Notes: generated by a model not told the origin, from the letters alone. DNA of 64,000 nucleotides from Planctomycetota bacterium (GCA_022574595.1 JACZRS010000017.1:1-64000); one strand, 5' to 3'; shown: positions 8,414 to 18,956, counted from the stretch's first letter. Numbers and translations: made by a program.

Positions 8414-8863
8414 ATTCCCAATCACTTAATTGATCGCAAGGCAATTGAGGGCTCAAGGAACTCGCATAGGTCACTCTTCTGCCAGTTATAAATAATGGAT
8501 GTATCCAAGAGTACCGCCCAGCTGCAACCTATCGGTTGAGGGACATACTACATAATCCTGATCATAGGACGAGTACTTATCTTGAATAGCTGCCCGACGG
8601 TTCTAAAGAATCGTGGGTTATGCCGTAGCATCAGCGATTTGCGATGACATAGCGGACAACACGAGTAGTAAGGACAACATGACGACCATTGTCGTTATCT
8701 AGCCTGTAAAGAATTGATCATATACTCTCTGATAGTCGTTTTTAGACCCAGTTCGTAGATAGTTTCCGACATCGGTCTTCTCCTGGAGCCTCAAATCTGG
8801 CAGAATATGGCCATATCATTGGGGTGTATAGTTTAGCCTAAGGTGAACCACGGGAGATCGCGC
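8414..8863. other. Intergenic region between terminase and helicase genes, no gene seen
   Basis: There are about 450 bases without a credible open frame on either strand. This break in an otherwise dense region may mark the junction between the phage-like cassette and the defence module. It should also contain the promoter for the very large downstream gene. I see no strong hairpin or tRNA-like structure. Confidence 0.4.
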
Positions 8864-11800
8864 ATGGCTATTGAGAATGGTGAGCAGCCACAAACAGATG
8901 TACGCACCTTCGTAAACAGCAAAGAATCGGAGGTGCTGCCATTATTGATCGAGGTCGAATACGCCGATCGCGTTAACTTTGCGATGCAACAAGATGGTGT
9001 GCCACTCGTCGAGCGCATTTCTCTAACAAATAATGATGAGGCAGTGTTGGAGAATGTCGTCATCAAGGTTACGCTTGAGAACGGTGATTGCACGCCGTGG
9101 AGTCAACAGATTGATCGTATCGATTCTGGAAACATCTTTAACATCGAGCCGGATGATCTCAGGCTGAGTGCGCGGAGTCTGGCGACTCGTACGGAAGCTG
9201 AGAGAACCGCTCTGCTTATTGTGGTTGAATCGAACGGCCGGTCGGTATGCAAAGACTTTCCAATCGAGCTTCTTGCGTTTGATCAGTGGCCCGGTGTCGG
9301 ACTGTACCCAGAATTACTAGCAGCGTTTGTTACGCCGAATCACCCTAAGGTTGCAGAGATGCTGGCGGATGCCAGAAAGTCTCTTGGTGATCTTAGTGAT
9401 GGGCAGGATTCTCTTGATGGGTATCAATCGGGAAATAGACAGCGTGCAGCTCAAATTGCCGAGGCGTGCTTCAATGCGGTGTTAACTCGCGGAATCGGCT
9501 ACATCAGCTTACCTGCCAGCTTTGATCGCGAGGGACAGCGTGTTCGACTCGTGGATCGAATCTGCCGCGAGAACTTCGGAAGCTGCCTCGATCTATCACT
9601 TTTGCTGTCAAGTCTATGGGAACAGGTCGGCCTTCACCCACTTGTATTGATGCTAGAAGGTCATGCGATGCCCGCGGTGTGGACTCATGAGTCGCACCTC
9701 CCCGAGCCTGCAATCGATGAAGCCGCTCGTATCCGCAATCTAATAGAGCTCGGTGAAATCGTGCCCGTGGAGTCAACTTTAGTGACACAGTCCGGGGCAA
9801 CATTCGCTGCTGCTGTTGACTCCGCTAAAAAGAGGATGCAGACTCCAGGTTCTGGCTTCTGCGCTGTTGATATTCTCTCGGGTCGTAAACGAGGAGTTCG
9901 ACCCCTCCCACTTCGAACGGATGCTGAGAGTACCGAACTCGATCTGAAAGTTGTTGATGCCGGGACAAAACTAGAGGCCGCTGACACATTGCTGGATCGT
10001 GTTGCGCTGGCTGATCGGGCTGAGAGAAAAGAGACTATCGATTCCACATCGCAAGAGGAGGAGACAGGCAGCGATCGTATCGAACGCTGGAAGACTCGCC
10101 TGCTGGACCTGTCACTCAGAAACCGCCTGATAAACTTCCGACAAACTGGCAGAACTATCCGCTTGATGGTGCCCGATGTAGCACTGTTGGAGGATATGCT
10201 GGCGGATGAAAAACGCTTTTCCATCTATCCCAAGACTGATGGAGATGAGGATTATTTAAGACAGGAACTCGATGCACGACAAGTGTACACCTCAGAGGCG
10301 CCCGCCGAGACTCAGAAACGGCTGCTACAGCTTTATCGAACCTCGCGATCAAGTATCGAGGAGACTGGGGCGAATCTTCTGCATATTGCCATCGGCATGC
10401 TCAAATGGTTTGAGAGCGAATCAAGTGAAACGCCACGCTATGCCCCATTAATTCTTCTTCCCGTGAAGCTCATTCGCAACTCAACAGGTTTTGGATACCG
10501 CTACGATTTCGAACTCAGCGATGAACCCTTACGGCCTAATGTCACGCTGCTGGAAAAATTGCGGAAAGAGTTCGGTATCGAAACAGATGGCCTTGATGAT
10601 CTACCTGAGGATGAGCATGGCCTTGATGTGCCTCTGATTCTTCGCAACTTTCGTGCGGCAATTCGAGACACATCTCGCTGGGAAGTTGAGGAGTCGGTCT
10701 ACCTCGGGCTCTTCTCGTTTAATAAATTCCTGATGTGGCGGGATCTTCAAGAGAATATGGATCGGCTGCGTCAGAACCGCTTGGTTCAGCATTTCGTCGA
10801 CCGTGAGCAAAAGGAATTTGATTCCGATCCGTTTCCGAGGCCCGAAGATCTCGACGATCAAGTTAAACCCGGTGAGCTGTATTGCACAAGGGATGCTGAC
10901 GCTACGCAACTCGCTGCGATTCGCGCGGCGGCTGATAAGCGAACGTTTGTTCTTGAAGGACCGCCGGGTACCGGTAAAAGCCAGACTATTGCTAATATCA
11001 TAGCTGACTCGCTTGCGCGTGGAAAGCGCGTCCTGTTCGTCGCGGAGAAAATGGCGGCACTGTCAGTTGTACGTCATCGTCTAGAAGAAGATGGTTTAGG
11101 CCCGTTCTGTCTGGAATTACACTCAGCAAAAGCTTCCAAGAAGGATGTACTCGCCCAACTTCAATCAGGGCTCAACGTCTCCAAAATGATCAAACCGCCA
11201 GAGTGGGCACAACTCTGTGAGGAACTCAGCTTATCGCGGGATCAACTCAATACCTATGTTCGAGAACTGCACGAGCTGAGAGCGACTGGTGAAAGCCTGT
11301 TTCGAGTTCTTGGACGACTTAGTCTGCTCGGGGAAGGACCGCGGATTACGATTCCAATAGAGAATTTGATCGAGATATCAAAGGAGCAACTCGGAATCTG
11401 GCGACATGAAATAGCACTGCTCAAGGAAAGAGCTGAGACTATCGATCCCGTACATGAAAATCCTCTGCGAGGAATAGGTCGATCCGAGTGGAGCTTTTCA
11501 TTACCTGAAGAAGTACGAGATTGTCTATTAAAGGCAACAAATTCCGTCAGGCAGCTTGATGAGCATCTGTCTTCTTTCCTTGATGCAGTTGGTATCATAG
11601 AAGTTGAATCCACATCGTTCGGTCGCGATACTGTGCAAGTGCTCGCCATCATGGCGAACCAACTACTTAAATGTCCAATGCCAGACGCACGTTTGTTGAC
11701 TGGGACTGATGCAGAAGCCCTAATTGCCGATATTCATCAGCTAATTGAACAAGGTAAGCTTCGCGATGCCAAGCGGAATGACCTGCTAAGCAGGTATCGT

Positions 11801-14800
11801 GATGAATACTTTGATCTCGATCACCTCATTCATCTTGATGCTGTCAACCGTGCGGCCAGACTGCCAGGACCACTCCGCTTTTTCGCTGGTTTCTTTGCTC
11901 GACGAAAATTCCGCCCGTATTGCACAGCGAAAGTACCCGACCTAGATACACTCAGATTAGACTTGGAGACCGCGCGTGAATTCAAGAAACTTTCCGCAAA
12001 GCTTGCATCTGCAGGTGAGGCCGTTAGTGTTCTAGGCCGCCGCTGGAATAATGGTGAAGCCAATTGGGATGAGCTTGAAAAACTAATGGCATGGTGCGAG
12101 CATTTTCGTAAAGCAGCCGAAGTGCTTCATCGAACACCGAACGGGAATTCGCTGGTCCAACCACTTGCAGACGCTACAAGTGATGCAGCAATAGTCAAAG
12201 CTGTGTCTCCATCTGCAAAAGAGCTTGTGAAGGCATGGAACGGGTGGATGAAATCATGGAATGAACTAAAACAACTATTAATAACAACAGGGTACGACGC
12301 TTTTGGCACCGGCCTGGAGATAGGATGGCTTTCACGCGTTGATGATGTATTGCATCGTTGGTCCGATTCAATTCCGCAGCTTAATGATTGGTGCGCATGG
12401 AGACGTGCACGAGATTCCGCTACGAAGCAAGGCCTAACAGATCTCATCGAACAATACGAGCGTGGCGAATTGAAGCGAGATCAACTCAACGATGTATTTG
12501 AGCGTAGTTTCGGTGAGAAGTGGTTCACTGCTATTGCAAATTCGACTGTAGCGATTCGTGAATTCAATGCAGGTGCGCACACCAATATGATAACGCGATT
12601 CCGGAGGATCGATCAGTTACTCATTGATCGAACTCACCAGATGGTTGTGGCTCGGCTCAGCGAAAGAATGCCTGCGCGGTCCTCGCAGGCATCCGCACAA
12701 TCAGAATTAGGAATCCTTAGGAGAGAACTTGAAAAGAAACGACGCCACCTTCCTACGCGACGCCTGATAGAGGCAATGCCAAATTTACTGCCTCGCTTGA
12801 AACCCTGTTTCTTAATGAGCCCGCTGTCGATCGCACAGTACCTCAATACAAATCTACCGCCATTTGATCTGGTAATCTTCGATGAAGCATCTCAAATCCC
12901 TGTGTGGGATTCGATCGGTGCGATCGCTCGTGGCAACGAAGTAGTGATCGTTGGCGACTCGAAGCAACTCCCGCCCACGAACTTCTTCAATACTATCGAC
13001 GATGATGATGACTATAACGATGAGGACTTTGCAGTAGACGATATGGAATCCATCCTCAAGGAGTGCAACGCTTCGGGGATCCCGCGCATGCAGCTGCTAT
13101 GGCACTACCGTAGTCGTCATGAAAGCCTGATCGCTTTCTCAAACCACCATTACTATGAGAACCGATTGCATACATTCCCATCACCGGAGAAGCGTTCAGC
13201 AGAACTCGGCGTTACGTTTCGACATGTTGCCGATGGCGTGTACGACCGAGGCGTTTCCCGTACAAACCGTATCGAAGCAAGCAAAGTTGTTGAGGAAGTT
13301 GTCCTAAGACTTAAAGGCTCAAATACACCTGATTCGATCGGCGTAGTCACATTCAATCAGGCACAGCAATCACTGATAGAAGATCTGCTTGATGCCAAGC
13401 GAAGGGAGATGCCTGAGATTGAATCGTTCTTTACAAACGAGGTTTCCGAACCGGTATTTGTCAAAAACCTTGAGAATGTTCAGGGAGATGAACGAGACAC
13501 AATCATTTTCTCGGTTGGATATGGCCCCGATCATACCGGCAAGCCATCAATGAACTTCGGTCCACTAAACAAAGATGGTGGTGAGCGTAGACTCAACGTC
13601 GCGATCACCCGCGCTCGCAAACGCCTCATCGTATTCTCATCGTTGCGTAGCGATCAGATCGATCTCAAACGGACGCGGTCAATTGGAGTGAAACACTTTA
13701 AGACATTTCTCGATTATGCTGATCGGGGACTGAAAGCCATCGCTGAAGCCATCGACTACAGCGGCGTGCGAGAGTTCGAGTCGGGGTTCGAACGTGCTGT
13801 TTGGAATGCCCTGACAGAGCGAGGCTGGGAAGTAGATACGCAGGTTGGTTGTGCGGGTTACAGGATCGATCTCTCTGTACGCGATCCGGATCGCCCCGGT
13901 CGATATATTATCGGCATCGAATGTGATGGAGCTGCTTACCACAGTGCCAAGACAGCACGAGATCGTGATCGTCTACGGCAATCAGTACTTGAAGGTCTTG
14001 GATGGCGAATTGAACGGATATGGTCTACAGAATGGAAGATCAATCCCGATCATTGCATCACGGTTATAGAACAAGCGATCAACGATGCGAAGCGCGGCAT
14101 ACCGGCGACTCACAATGTTCCAACGACAACAACTAAAACAGCAACAGATCCCGAAGTACAGGAGAGGGCCAACTCGCAACAAGCCAAGTTTGAACTCCAA
14201 AGTGACCCGGTTGATAAGCAGACCAACCTTTACACTGAAGGATCAGCCATTCCAGCAGGACCTCCAGAATATAAGCTAGCCACTCCTACTCATTCTGGGC
14301 TCAATCGACTCGATATTTTCGATTATTCATCCACTACTAAGGCTGTAAATGCCCTTGGCGAAATTGTAAAGGTAGAGGGACCGATCCTGGAGGAGCTTGC
14401 ATTTCGCAGACTCGCTGAATGGTTTGGTAATAATAGAGTAACCGAGCGATATCGCGATCATTTTAGAGATATTCTTGCTCAGGCTCTTCAGTCCCAACCC
14501 ATCAAAAACGAAAATCATGTTTTGTGGCCAGCGGAGTTTGATCCAATCGAATTCACGACCTTTCGAATTCCCGGACCTGAAGAAAATGACCGCAGATCAC
14601 TGGAACATATCCCCCTGATCGAACGAGCAAACGCAGTAGTCCATGTTGTAAACTATCAATTCGGCCTACCTCGAGAAGATTTGATAAGAGAAACCGCAAA
14701 GCTCTTCGGTTTCAACCGAATAACCTCTCGCACAAGAGAGGCAGTCGGTGATGCAATCGATCTTGCAATCAGTCAAGGGCGTGTAGAATGCCGTGATGGG

Positions 14801-14824
14801 CAGGTCAGTGTAACTGAAATCTGA
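8864..14824 (+). CDS. Giant DUF4011-SF1 helicase-Vsr/DUF559-like nuclease-DUF3320 protein
   Basis: A 1986-residue predicted defence protein, with domains read in order. The N-terminal beta-rich region spans about 1-140. A transglutaminase-like segment follows (about 238-290, CLDLSLLLSSLWEQ...EGHAMPAVW). Then comes a DUF4011 box (about 405-560, WKTRLLDLSLRNRLINF). The UPF1-like superfamily 1 helicase has Walker A GPPGTGKS (699-706), Walker B FDEAS (about 1338-1343), LLWHYRSRHESLI, and TRARKRL near 1583. The PD-(D/E)xK nuclease of Vsr/DUF559 type spans about 1639-1740 (FERAVWNAL, YRIDLSV, IECDGAAYH). A DUF3320 region lies at about 1825-1880. Proteins with this architecture occur in bacterial defence islands and probably process foreign nucleic acid. 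ATG at 8864 is preferred because GGGAG lies seven bases upstream. It converges with the RloC-like gene. Confidence 0.85.
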   Translation: MAIENGEQPQTDVRTFVNSKESEVLPLLIEVEYADRVNFAMQQDGVPLVERISLTNNDEAVLENVVIKVTLENGDCTPWSQQIDRIDSGNIFNIEPDDLRLSARSLATRTEAERTALLIVVESNGRSVCKDFPIELLAFDQWPGVGLYPELLAAFVTPNHPKVAEMLADARKSLGDLSDGQDSLDGYQSGNRQRAAQIAEACFNAVLTRGIGYISLPASFDREGQRVRLVDRICRENFGSCLDLSLLLSSLWEQVGLHPLVLMLEGHAMPAVWTHESHLPEPAIDEAARIRNLIELGEIVPVESTLVTQSGATFAAAVDSAKKRMQTPGSGFCAVDILSGRKRGVRPLPLRTDAESTELDLKVVDAGTKLEAADTLLDRVALADRAERKETIDSTSQEEETGSDRIERWKTRLLDLSLRNRLINFRQTGRTIRLMVPDVALLEDMLADEKRFSIYPKTDGDEDYLRQELDARQVYTSEAPAETQKRLLQLYRTSRSSIEETGANLLHIAIGMLKWFESESSETPRYAPLILLPVKLIRNSTGFGYRYDFELSDEPLRPNVTLLEKLRKEFGIETDGLDDLPEDEHGLDVPLILRNFRAAIRDTSRWEVEESVYLGLFSFNKFLMWRDLQENMDRLRQNRLVQHFVDREQKEFDSDPFPRPEDLDDQVKPGELYCTRDADATQLAAIRAAADKRTFVLEGPPGTGKSQTIANIIADSLARGKRVLFVAEKMAALSVVRHRLEEDGLGPFCLELHSAKASKKDVLAQLQSGLNVSKMIKPPEWAQLCEELSLSRDQLNTYVRELHELRATGESLFRVLGRLSLLGEGPRITIPIENLIEISKEQLGIWRHEIALLKERAETIDPVHENPLRGIGRSEWSFSLPEEVRDCLLKATNSVRQLDEHLSSFLDAVGIIEVESTSFGRDTVQVLAIMANQLLKCPMPDARLLTGTDAEALIADIHQLIEQGKLRDAKRNDLLSRYRDEYFDLDHLIHLDAVNRAARLPGPLRFFAGFFARRKFRPYCTAKVPDLDTLRLDLETAREFKKLSAKLASAGEAVSVLGRRWNNGEANWDELEKLMAWCEHFRKAAEVLHRTPNGNSLVQPLADATSDAAIVKAVSPSAKELVKAWNGWMKSWNELKQLLITTGYDAFGTGLEIGWLSRVDDVLHRWSDSIPQLNDWCAWRRARDSATKQGLTDLIEQYERGELKRDQLNDVFERSFGEKWFTAIANSTVAIREFNAGAHTNMITRFRRIDQLLIDRTHQMVVARLSERMPARSSQASAQSELGILRRELEKKRRHLPTRRLIEAMPNLLPRLKPCFLMSPLSIAQYLNTNLPPFDLVIFDEASQIPVWDSIGAIARGNEVVIVGDSKQLPPTNFFNTIDDDDDYNDEDFAVDDMESILKECNASGIPRMQLLWHYRSRHESLIAFSNHHYYENRLHTFPSPEKRSAELGVTFRHVADGVYDRGVSRTNRIEASKVVEEVVLRLKGSNTPDSIGVVTFNQAQQSLIEDLLDAKRREMPEIESFFTNEVSEPVFVKNLENVQGDERDTIIFSVGYGPDHTGKPSMNFGPLNKDGGERRLNVAITRARKRLIVFSSLRSDQIDLKRTRSIGVKHFKTFLDYADRGLKAIAEAIDYSGVREFESGFERAVWNALTERGWEVDTQVGCAGYRIDLSVRDPDRPGRYIIGIECDGAAYHSAKTARDRDRLRQSVLEGLGWRIERIWSTEWKINPDHCITVIEQAINDAKRGIPATHNVPTTTTKTATDPEVQERANSQQAKFELQSDPVDKQTNLYTEGSAIPAGPPEYKLATPTHSGLNRLDIFDYSSTTKAVNALGEIVKVEGPILEELAFRRLAEWFGNNRVTERYRDHFRDILAQALQSQPIKNENHVLWPAEFDPIEFTTFRIPGPEENDRRSLEHIPLIERANAVVHVVNYQFGLPREDLIRETAKLFGFNRITSRTREAVGDAIDLAISQGRVECRDGQVSVTEI

Positions 14825-14988
14825 TCTTTCCCTGTTGCCTTATGGCGTGTAGATAATCAGCCTTTTCACATTGATATCACAAAATTCATCTGCGCCGTTT
14901 GAAACTCCGTATTCATACATTGAAGATTCTGATGCGTAGTTGGATGATTCGTATTGTTAACTGAATGTTAATTTTCTCTAGTCAATAG

Positions 14989-15051
14989 CTCCATTTCCAT
15001 TAATGAATGCCCCATTTCCCTTAATCGACACCCCATTTCCGTTCTTCGACG
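14989..15051. repeat. Three degenerate 21-bp tandem repeats
   Basis: The core CCATTTCC recurs at 14991, 15012 and 15033, exactly 21 bases apart, with partly conserved flanks (TTAAT, TTCGAC). The array lies in the 300-base gap between the convergent helicase and AAA ATPase genes; nothing else was seen in that gap. A 21-bp spacing is two helical turns, which would put three sites on one DNA face. Confidence 0.6.
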
Positions 15052-15124
15052 CTCAAGACTAACACCTCATCACTCCTGCCATAGGCGGATTCCGACCACT
15101 GATGGAGTTCGCTGACGGCCACGG

Positions 15125-17455
15125 TCAGGCGGACACGCGACAGATTCGGCACATTCGTTTCTTGTGATCCGGATCGAGTTTCTCCATCAACTCCAGCAAT
15201 GTATCTACTGCGTTCTTGGTCTCTTCGATCGTCATACTTGATAATGTAACGAGATCATCTAGGTTGTCACCGTGGGATTCAACATGTGCGAGTCGTCCGA
15301 GTGCACGAAGGCGACACTCATCGATGCCGATTTCATCCGCCCTCCCGGCCAGGTTACTTATTTTGCTGCTAAGCCCGTCCGGTCCCGGCAACCTGAACGC
15401 AAGGAAGACTTCCAAGACTTTCCTAACCACATTTGGCATGACAAAGAAATAATTTCCTCTATCCTCCTCAGAGTGGAGGAATCGAAGCACCAGGTGGAAC
15501 AGGTATTGGTACTCTGACTCGTAATCCCGAAGGTGCTTGGGGAACTCGACAAGCCTGGACTCACGCGTCTCTGTTCCATTAGGCTGGATGGTATCGATAT
15601 AGAGTAATGTCGCTGTTGCGGCACCGCTATTCCCCTGTGCTTCACTCGTGCGCTGCTCAGTGCGAGGCTTCAGCCATTTCTTGATCTCGTTCATCACATT
15701 CACATTATGGGTCAAGACGATTAACTGTCCCACATCCTCCAGCGATCGAATCAAACTGCATGCGTAATTCAGCGATCGAGTGTCCAGGCTGGAAATAGGG
15801 TCGTCCAAGACTACGATGAGTTCTTCCCGCTTTCTACCATCTGCCTCAAGCAAGACCATGAAGTAGCACAGCGTGATGGCAGTCTTCTCTCCCTCACTTG
15901 GCGGGGCAGTGGCGACCTTACCCTTACGACGAATCTCGTATCCCTCCTTCTTGGGCGCGAGTTCAAGTTCTCTGTGCCCTAAGTACCGGTGTATCATCGC
16001 ATTAATGCGCTTGGCCGCCGGTCGGTGCTTCCGCATTCCTTGCTTGAGGTCGTCAACACGAGTAGCTAACTGGTCGCTACGCGCTTGAAGCTTGTCCTTT
16101 ACGCGATTCGCTTTCGACAGACCCAAGTCGAGTGTGCGGTACTCCGCATCGCCGTCGGCGAGGTAGTGTTGCTTCAGCTTTTCCCCGGCAATGTCGCGGA
16201 CGGTCTCGAACTCGTCGTGTGATTTATTGTGAGCATCGATCACTGCGTTGAGCGCGTTGATTTTATCTATAAAATCCACGCCCCATTGATTCGAACAAGA
16301 CTCATCCGGCATAGCACCCGGTGCTACCTTCGCATTCGGCGATTCCTGTTTCTTGCTCAGGCGGTCGATGGCTCGATCGGCGTACTGTTTGCCATCTCGC
16401 ATCACTGATTGTAGTTCAGATACTGCAGTCGTGTAGGCCGCTTGTTGATCCTTTACGATATCGTTCTTCGACTGGAGCTCGGGCTTCACTTCCGCAAGAG
16501 TATCTCGTAGCGTCTCAGCGGTCGTCATCGCACCAGCTATATCGCTAATCAACTGGTCATAACGCTCGTCAATAGCAGCTTCGAGCGCTTCTATTCGCTC
16601 TGCACTCAGCGGATTCCCACAAAGTAGGCAGTCTTCCAGGCCATTGGTCTTGTGATACTCCAAACCCTCTTTGATCCACGGCAACATCTCACCGTGATCA
16701 TGAAGTGCCTCGATTGAGATCGTCCCAAGCGTCGTCTCTAACACACTGCGGACATCACGCATCAATTCATCCATGTCTTGAATCTGGTTGTTCAGGCGCG
16801 CGAGTTTCGGCAAAGGCTCATCCTGTCTCAGAATATCCCGCTGCACCTTCAAGCCGACCTCATCGAGAAGGTGGTCCTTGCTGTGCGTGTATTCGCCGTA
16901 ATCCGCTTCGAGCTGTGTCGATACGTACAGCCTCCCTAGCCCCAACTCGCTGGCGACTAGTCTCGCGCGGTCTGTCTTGTGTTGTGAGAATCTTTGCGCG
17001 AACTGCCTCTGCAATGTCGAGACTCGTCGGAGCCGCACTCCCACTTGTTCGACCTTGACGGTCTCAGCCGCGAGCTCTTCGAAAAGATTCTTCTGTTCTT
17101 GCCCCAAGTAATAAATGGGTTCTGCCTCCCCTTGTGTCCATCGAAAATTGTCCGCGACAAAATCGGTGCTGAGAACCAATATGCGATCGCTCAACGATTG
17201 ATCAACTGTATTAGTGTGGATGCTGGTACCATCAGTGAGCGTGATTTCGAACGTTCCCTCGTTTGGCAATCCAGAATGGCTGACGCCGGAACCCAAACTC
17301 GCTAGAACGCGGGCGATCGTCGTCTTTCCACAGCCATTGAAGCCATAGATGAGATTGTGTTTTCGAAACTGTGGTAAATCAGTAGGCGCGCTAAAATCGG
17401 GGAAAACCGGTAGGTCTTTGAGGTAACTGATTTGTTTGATCAATCTGGGTGGCAC
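15125..17455 (-). CDS. RloC/PrrC-like AAA ATPase with zinc hook and candidate nuclease triad
   Basis: A 776-residue ABC/Rad50-type ATPase (AAA_13 family). Walker A is YGFNGCGKTT (about 37-46). Long helical, coiled-coil-prone arms follow. A CLLCG pair (C276, C279) at the tip region resembles a zinc hook. The signature-like PPSEGEKTAIT and Walker B ELIVVLDDPISSLD (about 543-556) come next, then an H-loop (LTHNVN). The C-terminal part has R678 and E682 (RKVLE) and H724/H728 (RLAHVESHG). This resembles the Arg-x3-Glu...His arrangement of the PrrC/RloC anticodon nucleases. A role as a phage-induced tRNA nuclease is therefore plausible, but many AAA_13 proteins are uncharacterised. Translation starts at GTG. 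It converges with the giant helicase gene. Confidence 0.75.
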   Translation of the reverse strand: MPPRLIKQISYLKDLPVFPDFSAPTDLPQFRKHNLIYGFNGCGKTTIARVLASLGSGVSHSGLPNEGTFEITLTDGTSIHTNTVDQSLSDRILVLSTDFVADNFRWTQGEAEPIYYLGQEQKNLFEELAAETVKVEQVGVRLRRVSTLQRQFAQRFSQHKTDRARLVASELGLGRLYVSTQLEADYGEYTHSKDHLLDEVGLKVQRDILRQDEPLPKLARLNNQIQDMDELMRDVRSVLETTLGTISIEALHDHGEMLPWIKEGLEYHKTNGLEDCLLCGNPLSAERIEALEAAIDERYDQLISDIAGAMTTAETLRDTLAEVKPELQSKNDIVKDQQAAYTTAVSELQSVMRDGKQYADRAIDRLSKKQESPNAKVAPGAMPDESCSNQWGVDFIDKINALNAVIDAHNKSHDEFETVRDIAGEKLKQHYLADGDAEYRTLDLGLSKANRVKDKLQARSDQLATRVDDLKQGMRKHRPAAKRINAMIHRYLGHRELELAPKKEGYEIRRKGKVATAPPSEGEKTAITLCYFMVLLEADGRKREELIVVLDDPISSLDTRSLNYACSLIRSLEDVGQLIVLTHNVNVMNEIKKWLKPRTEQRTSEAQGNSGAATATLLYIDTIQPNGTETRESRLVEFPKHLRDYESEYQYLFHLVLRFLHSEEDRGNYFFVMPNVVRKVLEVFLAFRLPGPDGLSSKISNLAGRADEIGIDECRLRALGRLAHVESHGDNLDDLVTLSSMTIEETKNAVDTLLELMEKLDPDHKKRMCRICRVSA

Positions 17456-17543
17456 TAATCACGAGTCCCTTTGGTTCACATTACTATCAGTTGATCCTTC
17501 AGCAGCGTTCTCCGCCACAATCCTCATCGCCTGTAATTGAATC

Positions 17544-18956
17544 TCAGTCTCCTGCGCTCATCATTGATCCGGTCGTGTCAGAGTCATCTGCAGCAGTGAG
17601 CTTAGACCTCTCCCCGTCTGAGTCGATCCAAGTTGAAGGCAGGGATTTGCTGTGTTTAACACCAAGCTCTTTTAGCGTCTCGGCCTGCCACAGAACATTC
17701 CCGCGTCCTTGACTAAGTTTCTTGCGCGCATCGTCGTAGCTTTCCTGCGCCTGCTCGATACGTTTACCAACAGTCTGCAGATCGTTAACAAATCCTGCCA
17801 GCTTGTCGTATAGCTCGGCACCTCGCTTCGAAATCTCCTGTGCATTCCGGCTCAGATCTTCCTGCCGCCATAGGTTCGCAATAGTGCGAATGACAAAGAG
17901 TAGTGTGCTAGGGCTGACAAGCAATACATTTTTCTCCCAACCATACTGAAACAATTCAGCGTCATTGGTTACTGCAATCATGAAGGCAGGTTCAAGAGGT
18001 ACGAACATAATTACAAAGTCGAGAGAACTCAGGCCAAAGAGACTCTGGTAGTTTTTCTCAGATAGCCCCTTTATATGATCTTTAGTTGCTTTCAGATGGC
18101 GCTTAAGTGCTGCGTCTCGGTCAGACTTATCGCTTGCGGATGCAAAAGCGTGATAATCTGGTAGTGTGAATTTTGAATCAACAACGATGTGCCTATCGCC
18201 CGGAAGATGAACAACTACATCAGGAATGACATGCGAAACACCTCCATCGATGTGATGAGCCTTTTGGACATCGTAGTGTTGCCCTTCCAAAAGACCGGCT
18301 CGTTCAAGGACATCCGCTAGAAGGAGCTCACCGTAATCGCCTTGAGCTTTGCTATCGCCTTTGAGAGCAAGTGTTAAATTCTGCGCGTCTGCGCTCAATG
18401 TGGTATTCAATTCAGTAAGTGCCTTGATTTGCTCCTTGAGCGCGGTGCGATCCTTGGTGTCCTTGTCATAGACATCCTCAACTTTCTCCTGAAACACTTT
18501 GATCTTCTCTTTCAACGGATCAAGAATTATCGCAATGTTCGTCTTGTTCAATTCCGTAAACTTTTTGCTCTTCTCCTCGAGGATCTCGCTTGCCAACGTT
18601 TTGAATTGATTGGTCAACTCCTCGCGCGCTGCCGTGAGAAGTTCGAGCTTCTCTTTACACTCCGACCGTTCGTGCTTCAGCGTTGTGTTTAATGTCGCAA
18701 TTGTCTGACTGCTCTCTTCACGGAGATCTGCCGATGCGGCCTGCAGATTCTCAACCTTACCCTCTGCATCTGTCAAGCTGGTTGTAATCCTCGTAATGTC
18801 GGCAGTGGCTGCATTCAGTTTTTCCGCGAGCGAAGCTCGCTCAACCGCGCCAGTCTTGAGCCCGATCGATTCGCCGAGCGCAACCTTTCCTCTCATCAAC
18901 AGCCAAGAGGCAAGAACGCCAACAATCAGCCCCACAACCAACAAGACATAGTCCAT
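17544..18956 (-). CDS. rmuC: RmuC-family DNA recombination protein
   Basis: A 470-residue protein with the standard RmuC layout. An N-terminal membrane anchor (VLLVVGLIVGVLASWLLM) comes first, then a long coiled coil to about residue 190. The nuclease-like core has QGDYGELLLADVLERAGL, then IPDVVVHLPGDRHIVVDSKF, where the D and DSK residues fit the PD-(D/E)xK active site. RmuC limits inversions at short inverted repeats and is often found near restriction or defence genes. AAGGGA precedes the ATG. It lies 88 bases downstream of, and in the same direction as, the RloC-like gene's upstream end, so the two are probably co-transcribed with rmuC first. Family length is about 450-500, so it looks intact. 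Confidence 0.9.
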   Translation of the reverse strand: MDYVLLVVGLIVGVLASWLLMRGKVALGESIGLKTGAVERASLAEKLNAATADITRITTSLTDAEGKVENLQAASADLREESSQTIATLNTTLKHERSECKEKLELLTAAREELTNQFKTLASEILEEKSKKFTELNKTNIAIILDPLKEKIKVFQEKVEDVYDKDTKDRTALKEQIKALTELNTTLSADAQNLTLALKGDSKAQGDYGELLLADVLERAGLLEGQHYDVQKAHHIDGGVSHVIPDVVVHLPGDRHIVVDSKFTLPDYHAFASASDKSDRDAALKRHLKATKDHIKGLSEKNYQSLFGLSSLDFVIMFVPLEPAFMIAVTNDAELFQYGWEKNVLLVSPSTLLFVIRTIANLWRQEDLSRNAQEISKRGAELYDKLAGFVNDLQTVGKRIEQAQESYDDARKKLSQGRGNVLWQAETLKELGVKHSKSLPSTWIDSDGERSKLTAADDSDTTGSMMSAGD

